Assembly: GCF_000002235.5 (NCBI RefSeq)
Contig: NW_022145601.1
Span: 4,585,563-4,649,562, forward strand
Direction: 5' to 3'
DNA from: Strongylocentrotus purpuratus
Taxonomy: Eukaryota > Echinodermata > Echinoidea > Camarodonta > Strongylocentrotidae
DNA: 64,000 nucleotides
The notes under the pieces are model-generated. The model ran no database searches. It worked only from the letters and a program-made list of their open reading frames with translations, and was not told the origin of the DNA. The number at the start of each line of letters is the position of its first letter. The first letter of the stretch is position 1. A program made the position numbers and the translations under genes. This document shows, piece after piece, positions 44,006 to 55,547 of the stretch.

Positions 44006-44011
44006 TTTATT
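44006..44011 (-). terminator. Poly(A) signal overlapping the MSP130-like stop codon
   Basis: The gene ends CAA TAA AAT, so the TAA stop is embedded in AATAAA (44011-44006 on the minus strand). If used, the 3' UTR would be only about 20-30 nt. Other AATAAA-type signals further on may be used instead. Confidence 0.4.
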
Positions 44012-47000
44012 GAAGTAAAACTTGGAACAGCAGAGAGATGCAGCAGACGATTGGCGAAAACAGCACAATGGCGTCACCCCCTCCTGTGGTCGTTGGTTCA
44101 GTTGTCATTCCGTCTATAGCACAATAAAGAATAGAATAAACAAAATGAAATTAAAAATTGTTGCGAGTTTTAAAAAAAATGGATAAATAGACAGGTGACG
44201 AAGCAGGGAATTAAGCAAGGAGTAAAAAGAGACCCCCTCTCCTCAAAAAAATAAAATCATGAAAGAGATTTATTCTGCGTTCTGATATGAATAATGGATT
44301 ATTGTGAACAGAAATGTAAATCACATAAAGGATCCTACCTATAATTATGAGCCCTATAAGCTCTTTAAATATTATTATTACTATCATTATAGTATCCGAC
44401 ATTCTCGGACACGGGGGTGTAATTGCTTTCAATTTATTATTCTGCTCCTTGTGGAAATGTTAGACTAAAAATGATAATAATTGAAAGTGCAGTGTATATT
44501 ACTGACGAAGCCATATTCCACTAAGCAATTTTTTTTCTCCTTCTATACCTTCAGATAGGATAGAGGGTACATATATCAATATCTCTGCATTTTAGAAATA
44601 CTTGAAATTGCGTATTGGTGTCAACTAAACCTGTAGGGAATGAGTCGTCATAAACTTCGTAGAGAGATATAGTCCCACTGACTGTACCCGTAACCATCAA
44701 CATGGGTACTCCTGTCACACTCATAGATGCAGGGATGAATCTTTAACAAAGAATGAGTTAACACATGTGAGAAACATTTTTTATAAGTTTAATTTATTTT
44801 AAGAAGGTATAAGATCCGAAAAGAAGATATTACACAATGATCACTTTCGCAATTACTTTGACAATTAATCTTATTTTTCAATGGCTTTGTACGTCGTGCG
44901 AACGTAACATAAATATACCATACTCAAATGTCCCCTGAATACTTTTTTGACGTGGTTGAGATCGTGTTATATAATCGTATACAAAAGAATTATGGACAAC
45001 ATATCAAACCAAAAGCCAAACAAACCAGAACTAAATTATTTCGATGTAATGTAATTTCATTCTTAAAGGAAGTAGGCTTATCATTCAAATCGAGACTTCA
45101 ATCAATCTGGGCAAAAACCTGTGCTTTCCAAAGATGCACAAATTATCGCTAAAATAATTTAGAATTCTTGAGTAATTTACCGACAATGTGGGTTTCCTAT
45201 ATATTAGGGATATAGGCCTAATACAAGTCACTAAAAACAAATTCACGTGAGTGTCAAAATCGTGACCTTACTTTAGATCTTCGGGATCAAGGTCACCCAG
45301 GTTACGATTGTCCAGAAGATTCTGGAACGTATCATTACGACCGCCAGCACGGTACACGCTTTCGAACGTCGGTACGACCTCGCCAGATTCGAGAGAGTAG
45401 ATGAGGATGACCGCTGTACGATCAACACCGACGAAAATGATGCGACGTTCATCGAGTTCGCCGATCTCCACCGATTCACACTCGGGACCCTATACATGTG
45501 TGAGTGGGATAAGGGTGTAAATTACGATGGGGAAGACACAATTGCAAAGACTTTCGAGAAATAAAATCTATGGTAATGACAATGACCTTATTGATCCCCT
45601 TTTAAAATCACTTTACATTACAGTGACGTATTACCTAATCCAAACATGATTTCTTTAGGATATCCAATAGAGAACTGAAATTGCCCCCGAGATAATTTTT
45701 CGAATGTAACTGGGATCGTGTTGAATCAATAATATCATTTTATCAAAGGGGCAAATCGGTTGCTTATTCACCATCAGTCTAGAATTCCAAAACGCCGCAT
45801 GGTTGACGACCCAGAAAGAAATTATAATCTATACAACCCGATTGCAGAGACGTATGGCAAACCTATGATAATTACATTAACTGTATGAGTCATCTATTGA
45901 ATCGTATGAACATTAAAATGATGTATTAAGTGATACGAACATGACGTCTGTTAGCAAATTAATGGGATATTGAATTGCCCTCAAGTTGCTTTTAGAACAA
46001 GATCATGAAGCCTTTCTGTAATCAACCCATACATACAGTTTGTATAGCCTGCCATCACTTTCTGAAATGTGCACACATATATGTGATGTTCTACGTTTAA
46101 TCTGAACATAATCAAAAGTCTTCACGGTTGTTTTACTGGGTAAATTTGAGTAAGACAGTAATAATCATATACCTGGTTATCGGAGCGTTTGTCAAAGAAA
46201 TCGTCTGGTTTGTCGACTTCGGCATCGTCTGGCTTGGTGTCGCTGTTGAACACGTCAGGATAAAACTTGGCAATCATCTTCTCCACCTCGTCGCCACTGT
46301 CATAGACGAGTGTGATGTCGGAGGCCTTGAAGATGGAAAACCCTCGAGCACCGAAGAAATAAAGCTTCTCGAGTTTTCCCGTGGCATCCAAACCGTCGAC
46401 TTTGCTGAACATAAGACGTCCTGTTTTGTACAATAGATAGATGAATGGTTTTAGCATTATTGTTCCAGTTACTGGTTGGGGGGGGGGGGGGGGGGAATGG
46501 TGATCTCAAGGTATACCCCTCCCCAACCAAAACAAATCTGCAATATCTTAGGTACAATGCAATATTTAAGGCAACCTCTGTCGGAAGATACTCATGTCCG
46601 AACGGAACGTTGAATTAATATTTCTGGATGGGGGACCGTGTTTCTCAGACACCTTAGATTACAGCACAATGTCATTATTAAGTCTTTTTGGAGCCAGAAA
46701 CGGCATCATCTTGGTGTTAAATTATTCGAGTTCATCATTGGCATACCATGAGTTCCCCATCGCTTTGGAGGAGGTGGTGGTGTTCGTGGGGGGGGGGGGG
46801 GGGGGGGGGGGTCGTCGATCTTTCTTGGACATCGAAATGCGAATTTACAAGGCCATTGATGAGAAGGTGGTGCAGAAATAGTACAGGTGTCTTTATCCCC
46901 TTCCGATCCCCTTCCCTCTCCTTTTTGTCTTGCTTTATTTTTGTTTGACTTCTCTAATTTCTTCCATCATTCCATGGGGGAGGGGGGGGGGCCTGGCCCT

Positions 47001-50000
47001 TCCATGCCTCCTGAAGCGACACCACTTTTAGCTCAAATTGAATTTCCTTGCAGAATATATCAACTCACCAAGAATATCATTGTCACTCACGTTCGCTATC
47101 AGCTCAGTGTTAAATGCAGAGGAAAAATCTCCTGCAAGTCCAAAAGATATTTAGAGAAAAGGTTGAGTTCTTGGAAAGGTCGGATATAATTTGAGAGCGT
47201 TCACATTTTTAAAAATGCTATCGTCAAAAAATAGCAAAGATATTTTCCGCAAACAGAGTGACTCTTAAATTGCCCTCATATTTGAAATATGACAAGAAAA
47301 ATGTTGAGTGTTTTGGACTAAACTTCCATGTCACATGTTTGTGTAGTCCCATAAATTCACATTTCCTGGATTGAATTTGAATTCCAACAATGCTGATTCA
47401 ACTTCTTGTCCGATGTTGATGGTTGCAAAACTTTAGTATACACCAATTTTTTATAATATATAGGCACCCTTTTTTCCAAGACTTCTAAAAAGGATCAAGC
47501 TTGGTAAATAACTGATACTTGTTATAATATTATCTTAACTATTCTGGAGAAAGTTTAATATTATATTCAGGATCTTTCCTCATTTTAGCATTAAACAATA
47601 GTAAACAAAATGAGAAAAAGAAACGTAAAGGAAAAAAGTAATGAATTATTTCACAATAATGCATGAAATCAAACATTAATGAAGGATTATTTTGATGTCA
47701 TCAGAAAGATATCAAACTTCCTACCACTGGTTTACACATTATTTGTGTATGTAAGCTTTAAACATTTGAATATAAAGCATTGTTCTTGTCATTTAAAAAT
47801 CTTGAAACAGGCAAACCCCTAATTTTCGGTTTAACTTAAAAAAATTTGGATTGGACTTATTATTATCATTATCATTATTATCATTATCATTATCATTATC
47901 ATTTGGCTAGAAATTAGAGATTAATTCACCCGTAGTAAAATCGTTTCCTCTTTGGGCTTCACCCCACTCTTCCTCGCCGAGTTCATAATCAAGACTCCCG
48001 CCCTCATTGGTTGTGATTATATAACCGACTCCATCCACTTCAAAATACTTGATGCCGTCGGGCTGATAGAAACTGAAGATGTTGCTTCGTCGGAAAACTA
48101 TTCCTGAAAACAATTTCAAGGAAAAATGTGGTGTATTTATCTCGGAGAGAGGGCAGGATTTTACGGGATTTTAAATGAATACATTTGTATTAGTATGAAT
48201 TACCCATGTATGAATAGGCTCCTGATATGCCTGAGCGCTAGTTACTTTGACAGCTCGGCTACAGACAGGGTAATATGTGTATAGCGCCACGAGCGTCTGA
48301 GATTCTGGCGAATACCGGCGCTTTATCAATATCCATATTATTATTATCATTATTATATATGTTGCCATTATACTGAAATATTGCCTATTGCCTACTTTAG
48401 TTTAAAAGCTGGTTCACAAGCAAATCTAAATACAACCTCCTTTTTTTGTATTGAATAAATGTTCGATTCTCCGAAAGCCATGAAAATATTTTTTAGGGAG
48501 CATCCCTTTGGCTGGGAAGCACTCAATAAATTGTTGTATGTGCACGAGCGAGAAATATCATTAACTTTCTTTGCACGGTATATACAAGAAGTCTGAAATA
48601 ATTAGGTAAAAAATTTTGCCTTCTGTAAAGAAGCAATGATCTTACCGTCATCTTTGTCGCTAGCATCAAGGTCGAGGTTATTCCAGCTTTTTTCACCGAG
48701 CGGATAGATATCTTCTACTTCATCAGTAGTCAAATCTATAACAGTGATTGCATTGTTTTTCTGTAAAGGTAATCATTGATATTGGACTTGTGAGAAACAA
48801 TACGCCCATTTGACATACGAAGAGGGGCAGCCGCTAGAGCCGGTCAGGATCCGTACCTTTACAATTTCGCAAATATTAATATTTGTAATAACTATTTGAC
48901 ATGTGTCAAACGATTTTGGTAGAAAAGGTATAGAGGCTGAGTAATGAGCGTAGAAATATAATGAAATCAAGGTAAGTAGGCCCGACACAATGTGCTTAAC
49001 ACAGGTTATTGAAGATGATTTCCAGCAAGTTTTTTGTTTGTTTTACTGGTTCAAACAATCAATCTACAGCAGGATAAACAATCCAGAATGAATTATAGCC
49101 ATGTTCTCTCGACATACGATTCCCATAGCATAGCTCAAGATTAGCTTTACGAGACTCACCAGCAAGGCAACGAAGGCTTTGGTATCATCATAGTTATAGG
49201 TGATGTATTCAGGCTCTAGATTTTGTGAGAATGTATGATTAACACCGTCCAGCTGCCCGCGGTAAGAATAACGAACTCCTCTCGCCACATAGTCATCGGC
49301 TCTGCAACGGGGAAAATACGGGTAATTGGAGGGGTAAGGGCATGTAAATGATGGTAGGTCAAATGCTTCTTTTCATATTACATTTTTGTGTACAACTAAT
49401 CCAAAACGATTGTGATTCAAATGAATAGACTATACATGTACATTTTTAAACAATGTAATAGTGCTCGGGTGACGACATTATGGGAGCTATACTACTTTCG
49501 GCTCAAGCACACTACCATGACTAACCTCGATATCACCTCAGTTAGTTTTTCCTGCCACCCTTACAGTCGGCGATTGTTTTTTTTTACTATCGAAAAACGC
49601 ATCGTTGTTTATAGTGGATATGACAACAACATTACAAATTATAATCAGGGTTTATATGTAAAGCGCTTAATACAACGACCATATCTCTAAGCACTTTACA
49701 GTATATCGTCCCGGTCTATCAACGGATTCAGGCTGGCCCGCACCACAATGTATGCACGTTCCCCACTTCCTGGGGAGCATTCCAGCCAGACGCCTTTTTA
49801 CAGACGCTCACATTACTTAGCAAGCTGCAATGACTTTTACACCATACAGGGTAACGATCTGACACCTGGGTGGAGAGTGGCAAATGTGGATAAATGCCTT
49901 GTCAAAGTACGTTGGTGGCGTGCTGGGATTCGAACCCTCAACCTGGTTCGCGGTTCGATTCTCAGCTACGGCACTTACGTCTTTTTGGAGATACAATGTG

Positions 50001-52183
50001 TATTAATCTACACTCCCACTCACCACCCACGATATAATGGACACCATTGAGGAAAGCCAATGTGACTGCCCTTGCCTTTGCTCTACATGCATGCATAATA
50101 ATAATGCAAACTGGCCGAAATACTTTCCTGGGGATGTGTAATGGTGAACACCTGGGTGCTGGCTTCAAAACCAGTTACCCAGGTAATAATAATAACAATA
50201 ATAACATTGTAAAGAGCATCATAGTATTCACACTATGTTAATATAAAAGACTATATTGGGTTACTTGGGTATATCATATTTATCATGGTGTAATATCTAT
50301 CTAAGCTTTGATCATGATGATATCTATATTTCTATGATATTTACGTATGATGTGTCATGCTTAGTTTTATACAGAATGTAAGCAAACTTCCTTAGGACTA
50401 TACAAATTAAGTTGAAATTGAATCGAATTGAATATACCTATCATTGAACTCAGTAAAGTTGCGTAAAGTCGAGTTGTAGGAGGAGCCGTCTGAAGATAGT
50501 CGAATGATGGAGATCGTTCCTTCCGGATTGATCAATTCTGTCATGTCAGCATTTTCTTTCGCTATTCCCTTATTAGCAACCAAGATGGTGAGACAATCGT
50601 GCGAGAAATGTAGCATGTCGGGTTTACTGCCGACTAGATTCAAAATAACATAAGAAAAACATTAAATGTTAGGGAAACTTCAAAACAATATCTGATTTTA
50701 CAATTTTATGCTATCATCATACTTAATACGCACTGTATTTAATTGTCATGAACACTGCTGCTATGTTTTGTACATACAAACAATTCCTTTTCCCAATAGT
50801 TGTTTTTATTGAACACCCCTTCCACAAACAAACACTTACACACATATGTTTAATAGCCTTATCTACCGCACATGTATATTCACTTGTCTTTATACTCCCC
50901 CGCCCCACTCTCTCTCTCTCTTTCTCGCTCTCAATCCCCCGACTCTCTCTAATATTAGATACCATAAATCTACAGGTTTAAAAATAAAATAATAATCTCT
51001 GGGAATCTGATATTCATGATAATATGAATTATCCTCTTCTCACTCGGTATTTCATGCAGTTTAGACCAGTTCCCAGCAGCTTTATCATAAAGACTGTAAA
51101 TTTGCAGAGTTCCAGTATCTACTTTCGTAGGGCCTTCCAGGACAAACCCGACAAAGTCCCCGCAGGTCTCGATGTCATTGCATGTAAAGTCGATGGTCAT
51201 TCGATCGAGAATGGTGGGTATGGTCACATCTGACCAATCAGTGATGTGTATATAATTATTACCTGTAAAAAAAGGGACATGCATTGTGAATGCATTGGGT
51301 AACCAATAGGAAGAAGGCGATAGGGTTCTTGTAGCTGTATCATGACAGAAAATATTAATCTACCCTTATAAAAGGACCTATTTACAGTAATCGTCGCTTA
51401 ATCCCCCAACCAATATCGTAAAGCAGGCTGGGACTATAAGGTCGGCCCATGAATATGACTTCGTTACTTCACGTAGCTCTGTCAATGAGCAAAATGGATA
51501 ATATTTTTGATAGTGATGGTTATAATATTGGAACCAGTGATTATTAAAGATATGGACCGGTAGTGGTAACATTGCGGTTCAAGGGATTTGGGTGCAAAAT
51601 ATCCGTTCAATATTGTTTAGATATCGCCTTCAGAGGTTTAGATGGCACTACTTCAACCTAAATTCGCAAAAAAGCAGAAGTATATGCCCACATGTTCAAC
51701 GTTGAAGTGCATTCGCGATATCTATCCAGGCCGGATCGCCATGATAATTTATCAAATATATCAATTAGTAGGCGGTTTCCCGACAAAATTTGTATCATCA
51801 CGTATTATTCAAAACATATTCTTTCACATGATTGGTAATAAGAGCTTCCATTTCATTTTTTGAAAGGGGGGGGGGGGGCGTTTCCAAAACTATACCTTTA
51901 AGGCATATGAAGATGAAATGAAATTAGACTTAAAAGAGTAAACAATTTCAAAATAATTATAGGAAATAGAAAGACAAAATCATTTACCTCCAGAATAGGC
52001 AATTTTGTTGGTCGAATCATAGCCAGTCTGTTCTGAGGCGCCTTCATCGATGCCATACAAACCCTCACCTTCATTATAGCTGTATGGTAAGTAGATAGTG
52101 GATACTGGACGGAGAGTAACCACTGCAGAAACGACTGGTACCAAGACCAGCAAAGTGGCGAGGAAAGGGACACGCTGCTGCAT
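44007..52183 (-). CDS. MSP130-like biomineralisation glycoprotein, 595 aa, 11 exons
   Basis: Exons in order: 52183-51988, 51262-51044, 50633-50438, 49301-49160, 48760-48646, 48103-47930, 47131-47069, 46420-46173, 45489-45272, 44740-44631, 44113-44007 (TAA). They total 1788 nt with phases closing. The N-terminus (MQQRVPFLATLLVLVPVVSA) is a signal peptide. Family hallmarks are GIDEGASEQTGYDSTNKIAY, FTCNDIETCGDFVGFVLEG, PDMLHFSHDCLTILVANKG, INPEGTISIIRLS and FSKVDGLDATGKLEK. The last exon encodes Thr-rich sequence, GGGDA (residues 571-575) and a hydrophobic end, a GPI-anchor signal. Sea urchin MSP130 is a GPI-linked surface glycoprotein of skeleton-forming cells, and the family is related to bacterial choice-of-anchor proteins. 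This member is shorter than classic MSP130 and lacks long Gly/Pro-rich repeats, so it may be an MSP130-related paralogue. A 5' UTR intron is likely (TTATAG acceptor near 52211). Confidence 0.9.
48220..48360. mobile_element. SINE body fragment
   Basis: Contains GAGCGCTAG, ATAGCGCCACGAGCGTCTGA and GCGCTTTATCAATATCCATA followed by an ATT-rich tail. It resembles the 3' body of the tRNA-derived SINEs in the window but lacks the tRNA-like head. It lies in intron 5 of the MSP130-like gene, on the 5' side of exon 6 (48103-47930). Confidence 0.45.
49640..49975 (-). mobile_element. tRNA-derived SINE, copy 4
   Basis: Body motifs AAAGCGCTTAATAC, GGGGAGCATTCCAGCCAGAC and ACACCTGGGTGGAGAGTGGC match copy 1 (25455-25818). 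The head includes GGGATTCGAACCCTCAACC (B box inverse) but then departs into unrelated GGTTCGCGGTTCGATTCTC sequence. Intron 3 of the MSP130-like gene. Confidence 0.7.
51544..51901. mobile_element. TTAA-flanked MITE family 2, copy B (358 bp)
   Basis: Tips TTAAAGATATGGACCGGTAG and TATACCTTTAA; matches 18022-18375 throughout, except for a G run of about 13 near 51867-51879. It lies in intron 1 of the MSP130-like gene, ending 87 nt from the exon 1 donor. Confidence 0.75.
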
Positions 52184-52211
52184 TGTGGATGGGTTTTGGG
52201 GAATAGTTCTA

Positions 52212-54317
52212 TAATGTAGAGGATTAACAAAAGAATAGTGTTACTACTCGTTAACCTTTGATTTGCCATGAGTGTCAATGTGCACGGTCACCCGTTTGCC
52301 ACACGTAATATGTGGCACAAAACAATGATGCACAAGTTGACAGAAGGGTTGCTTTGTGCAAGACGATGAATTTGAAAAAATGCCCACTACTGGTATTGGT
52401 TACCTCATTTAACGTCTGTTCAGATGATTATTCGTGCACTGGAAAAAGTTAAATAATCATGAAACTTTTGGTAAATCTACCCATGATAAATACAATGTGT
52501 CACAGGGAGATTAATTGTATGGCTAACAAAGAGTTGATTCAATTTCAACAAATTGTGAACGGGTTTAAAACTTATTGAGCACGATTTCGCCAGGTGGGTG
52601 GGTGGGGGGGGGGGGGTGACGTTCCTTGTCAGAATATCAAGTTGTCCATGATTAGATACATATTTTTTATTAATAAGTCAGCACCGGTTCTACGTCACTA
52701 CGCCATGGCGGCACTATTTACTGTGGTCAATTTTATGGTAACCAAATTCCATCTTTCACCCCTATAACAATTCACCCCATTAAATGACATCATTCAATCT
52801 CCTTTGACATCTATTTGCTACTTTTATCGTGTAGTCTAACATTTGTCGCGAAAATATTATTAACATTGCTCACCAAGCCTGTTTACCGAAAAGAATGAAT
52901 TGCACAGTTTTTGCGTGTGACCTCATTCGTAACATCATGTACCACACACATGTAATACTGTGTAAAAAGAAAATACCTGATCGTTATGAGAAGTGCAAGT
53001 CATACCATACAAATTCTAAGTTTCCATAATAACAAAAATGGGCCAGACTCATGGATCCGGTTGCGGATCCAGGGTGGGGGTACTGGGGGTTGGCCCTCAC
53101 CCCTGGCAAAAAAAGAAGTAAACCACAAATTTACCTTTTCTTTTTTTTTTGCTCAAGATTGGGGGTGGGGGGGGGGGGGGTGGTTGAGAGCAAAAATTGC
53201 TCCCCCTATCCCCCCCCCCGCTTATTCGACGGCTAATTCGCCACCAAATATTTTCACACGAATTGGGCCCCCACCCTCGCCGCCGGCTGGATCCGCCCCT
53301 ATCAGCGATATTTGCATACCTTATATTGACTCTGAATTGGACTTTTATGTTGTGGGTATGAATAGAAATAAAAGGATTTTCATCAAGAATCTGACTGACT
53401 CATGCCGTCCTTATTTTGAACTGAGAGACGAACTATGGTTTCTCACGGAATACACACACACACACAAAGAAAAGGATTTCTGCTTGAGCACTCACGCGGA
53501 TAAAAGCAGTAAAGAAAAGCATTTTATCCAATGTTGATCGTTGGATAATATTGAATATAATTCCACATACTTACCGGGTCAAACGTACCCAGAAGTGGGC
53601 AAGGGTTGCCAATATATTGTGTTAATCCTTTACTCGACGAATAATCTTGTTCCCTGCATCACCCAATATTGGGCAAAATTTAGCCCGCTCTTAACGATTG
53701 TATAGATCTCTATAGTATACTATCGAAATACCCGTATGTTCAAAGACATTAAAACCCTCTTTGAATACTTATCTGGTCTATACAAGAAAAACACAGACAT
53801 CGAACAATGTAGGAAACCATACTAACGGCATTGTATGCGGATTGGCTTTATTGACGGTTATTCAAACAAGTTATCATGATAGTAATTAAAAGATCCAGGG
53901 TCGAATAAAAAAAATTAAGAAGGAGAAGAGCCACATTTTTTAGAAAGACAAATCTCTGATAGTAAAACTAAAGTAGAAAAAGGAGAAGAAGAAAAAGAAG
54001 GAGAAGATGGAGAAGAACAAAGTACTCAAGGAATGCGAGATAGGGCTTAAAGGAGGTACAGCCTGTTTGTGCCCTTTAAATCCGCCAGTGAAAGGTTATA
54101 TAAATGGATTTTTTTTACTTTAATAAGGAATGTATTAATCAGTCTAAAATAAGTCGCAACGAGATTCATTAATTCCAAAATAATTGATGTGGGGCTTACT
54201 GTCCGGGACTCCCGTCCATATTATTGTGTAAACCGCACGAAAAGTTAATTGGCCTGGAAAAACATGATAATTCTATTGCCAGATATCAATGGACAGGAAC
54301 CCATACATTTGGATCAC
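52212..54317. other. Upstream region of the MSP130-like gene
   Basis: No host exon recognised. Contents: G runs near 52600-52616, the GGATCC-tipped element (53057-53301), a short CCCAATATTGGGCAAAATTT relative of the TTGGGTAAA element near 53660, and GA-rich sequence at 53970-54020. The promoter of the MSP130-like gene should lie in the first part, but no TATA box can be named with confidence. Confidence 0.45.
53057..53301. mobile_element. GGATCC-tipped element with poly-G core
   Basis: Tips GGTTGCGGATCCAGGG and GGCTGGATCCGCCCC are inverted repeats. The interior has a G run at about 53168-53181 and a C run at 53210-53219. Elements of this form lie upstream of the MSP130-like gene and encode nothing. 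Confidence 0.55.
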
Positions 54318-54703
54318 TTTAAAGGGATCGTTTAACAATGTTAAATCTGAGATGCACGGCCCTACGTGTTATCAGTGTCTGTGATATGGTGTAATATTGA
54401 AGCCCTAAAAAATAGCGCTTCAAAATGATCAAGAAGTGCCTCACAAAAGTAAAAACCTTTGAGTGACCGGTTTTACCATACTCGTTTCCCCCAATAGACT
54501 GTAGTGTTATGAAAACCGTTTGGCAAACGGTTTTTCAAAATGTGTAATTCCAATCATAAATATCTTGATAATCAGACAGGCGATCGGCCTGTAAAAGTCA
54601 TGAGGTTCCTGACTGACCTACAGGTTTATAATTATCATTGCAGCATGATCTAAATCCAGGATATTGTTTCAGAATCTGAGACAAAGTTACCGGATCCCTT
54701 TAA
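54318..54703. mobile_element. MITE family 4, copy 3 (386 bp)
   Basis: Bounded by TTTAAAGGGATCG and CGGATCCCTTTAAA inverted repeats. The interior contains GATGCACGGCCCTACGTG and a palindrome CCGTTTGGCAAACGG. Nearly identical to 62876-63263 in the same orientation. Confidence 0.8.
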
Positions 54704-55516
54704 ACTCCTCTAGCACCGTAATGGCATCATTGCTAAAGCCAGGCTAATAATCGAGAGCGCTAGGAGTGTCGAGTCTGACAGTTATGAGCGCTTTACAAGA
54801 ACCCATTATGATTATTATGCATGCGTAAATAGTTTTACTTTGATGTTTAGGCCCTATTTCTATTTCACATCATATACATTTAGATTCAATTTTATGACGA
54901 ATTTGACTATACACTCTGTATGGTGGAAAATTATTGTTATCCTAAACGTAGCCAACTTAAATTTTCTTGGTTCTTCAACCTATACATTCACATTTTAGTA
55001 ACATGAAAATATAATTAGGTCTATCGTGAATTCTCAAAAGAAAACATTGTCTTTACGGGTAAGGAAATATTTGTATTGCTGGACAGATAATCCCGACGTG
55101 TGTAGTCCTCTTCGATTGCTTCCCAATGGGTCATATAGATGTAGACACACTCATTAAGACATGCTGATCGACACTGTGTTTCGCCTAGGAAATTACAGCG
55201 TATTTTATGTTTTCGAATAATTGATTTAGAGGAAATTTGTATTAATCATTTTTCTCATAACAAGCAATATAATCTAAATAAAACTCACAGCTGTATTACA
55301 TGCGCTACTCACAAGTGGAAACTGACAGAGAAAGGAAACGATGGTGTCAAAGAAACTTACCAACTTTACAGGTATCTTGAACTTGGGTTGTTCTTATACT
55401 TGTCAGTAGTAAATCCTTAGGTGCCAATGAGAATGGTACATAACAGAGCGCTGACACAGACAGGTATGTATGCGGAAAGTTACTGAAGGGAATTTGTTGA
55501 CATTTCTAAATAGTGT

Positions 55517-55547
<31 letters not shown>

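Larger units (their letters stand above)
42065..44006. other. Convergent intergenic region
   Basis: This 1.9-kb gap lies between the 3' ends of beta-lactamase-like gene 2 (plus) and the MSP130-like gene (minus). It holds a CGCGG-type TIR element (42106-42307), CT-rich microsatellite (42560-42880), a C run (42925-42935) and a MITE family 4 copy (43382-43690). AATAAA-like hexamers near 43141 and 43155 are the first plausible poly(A) signals on the plus strand. Confidence 0.6.
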
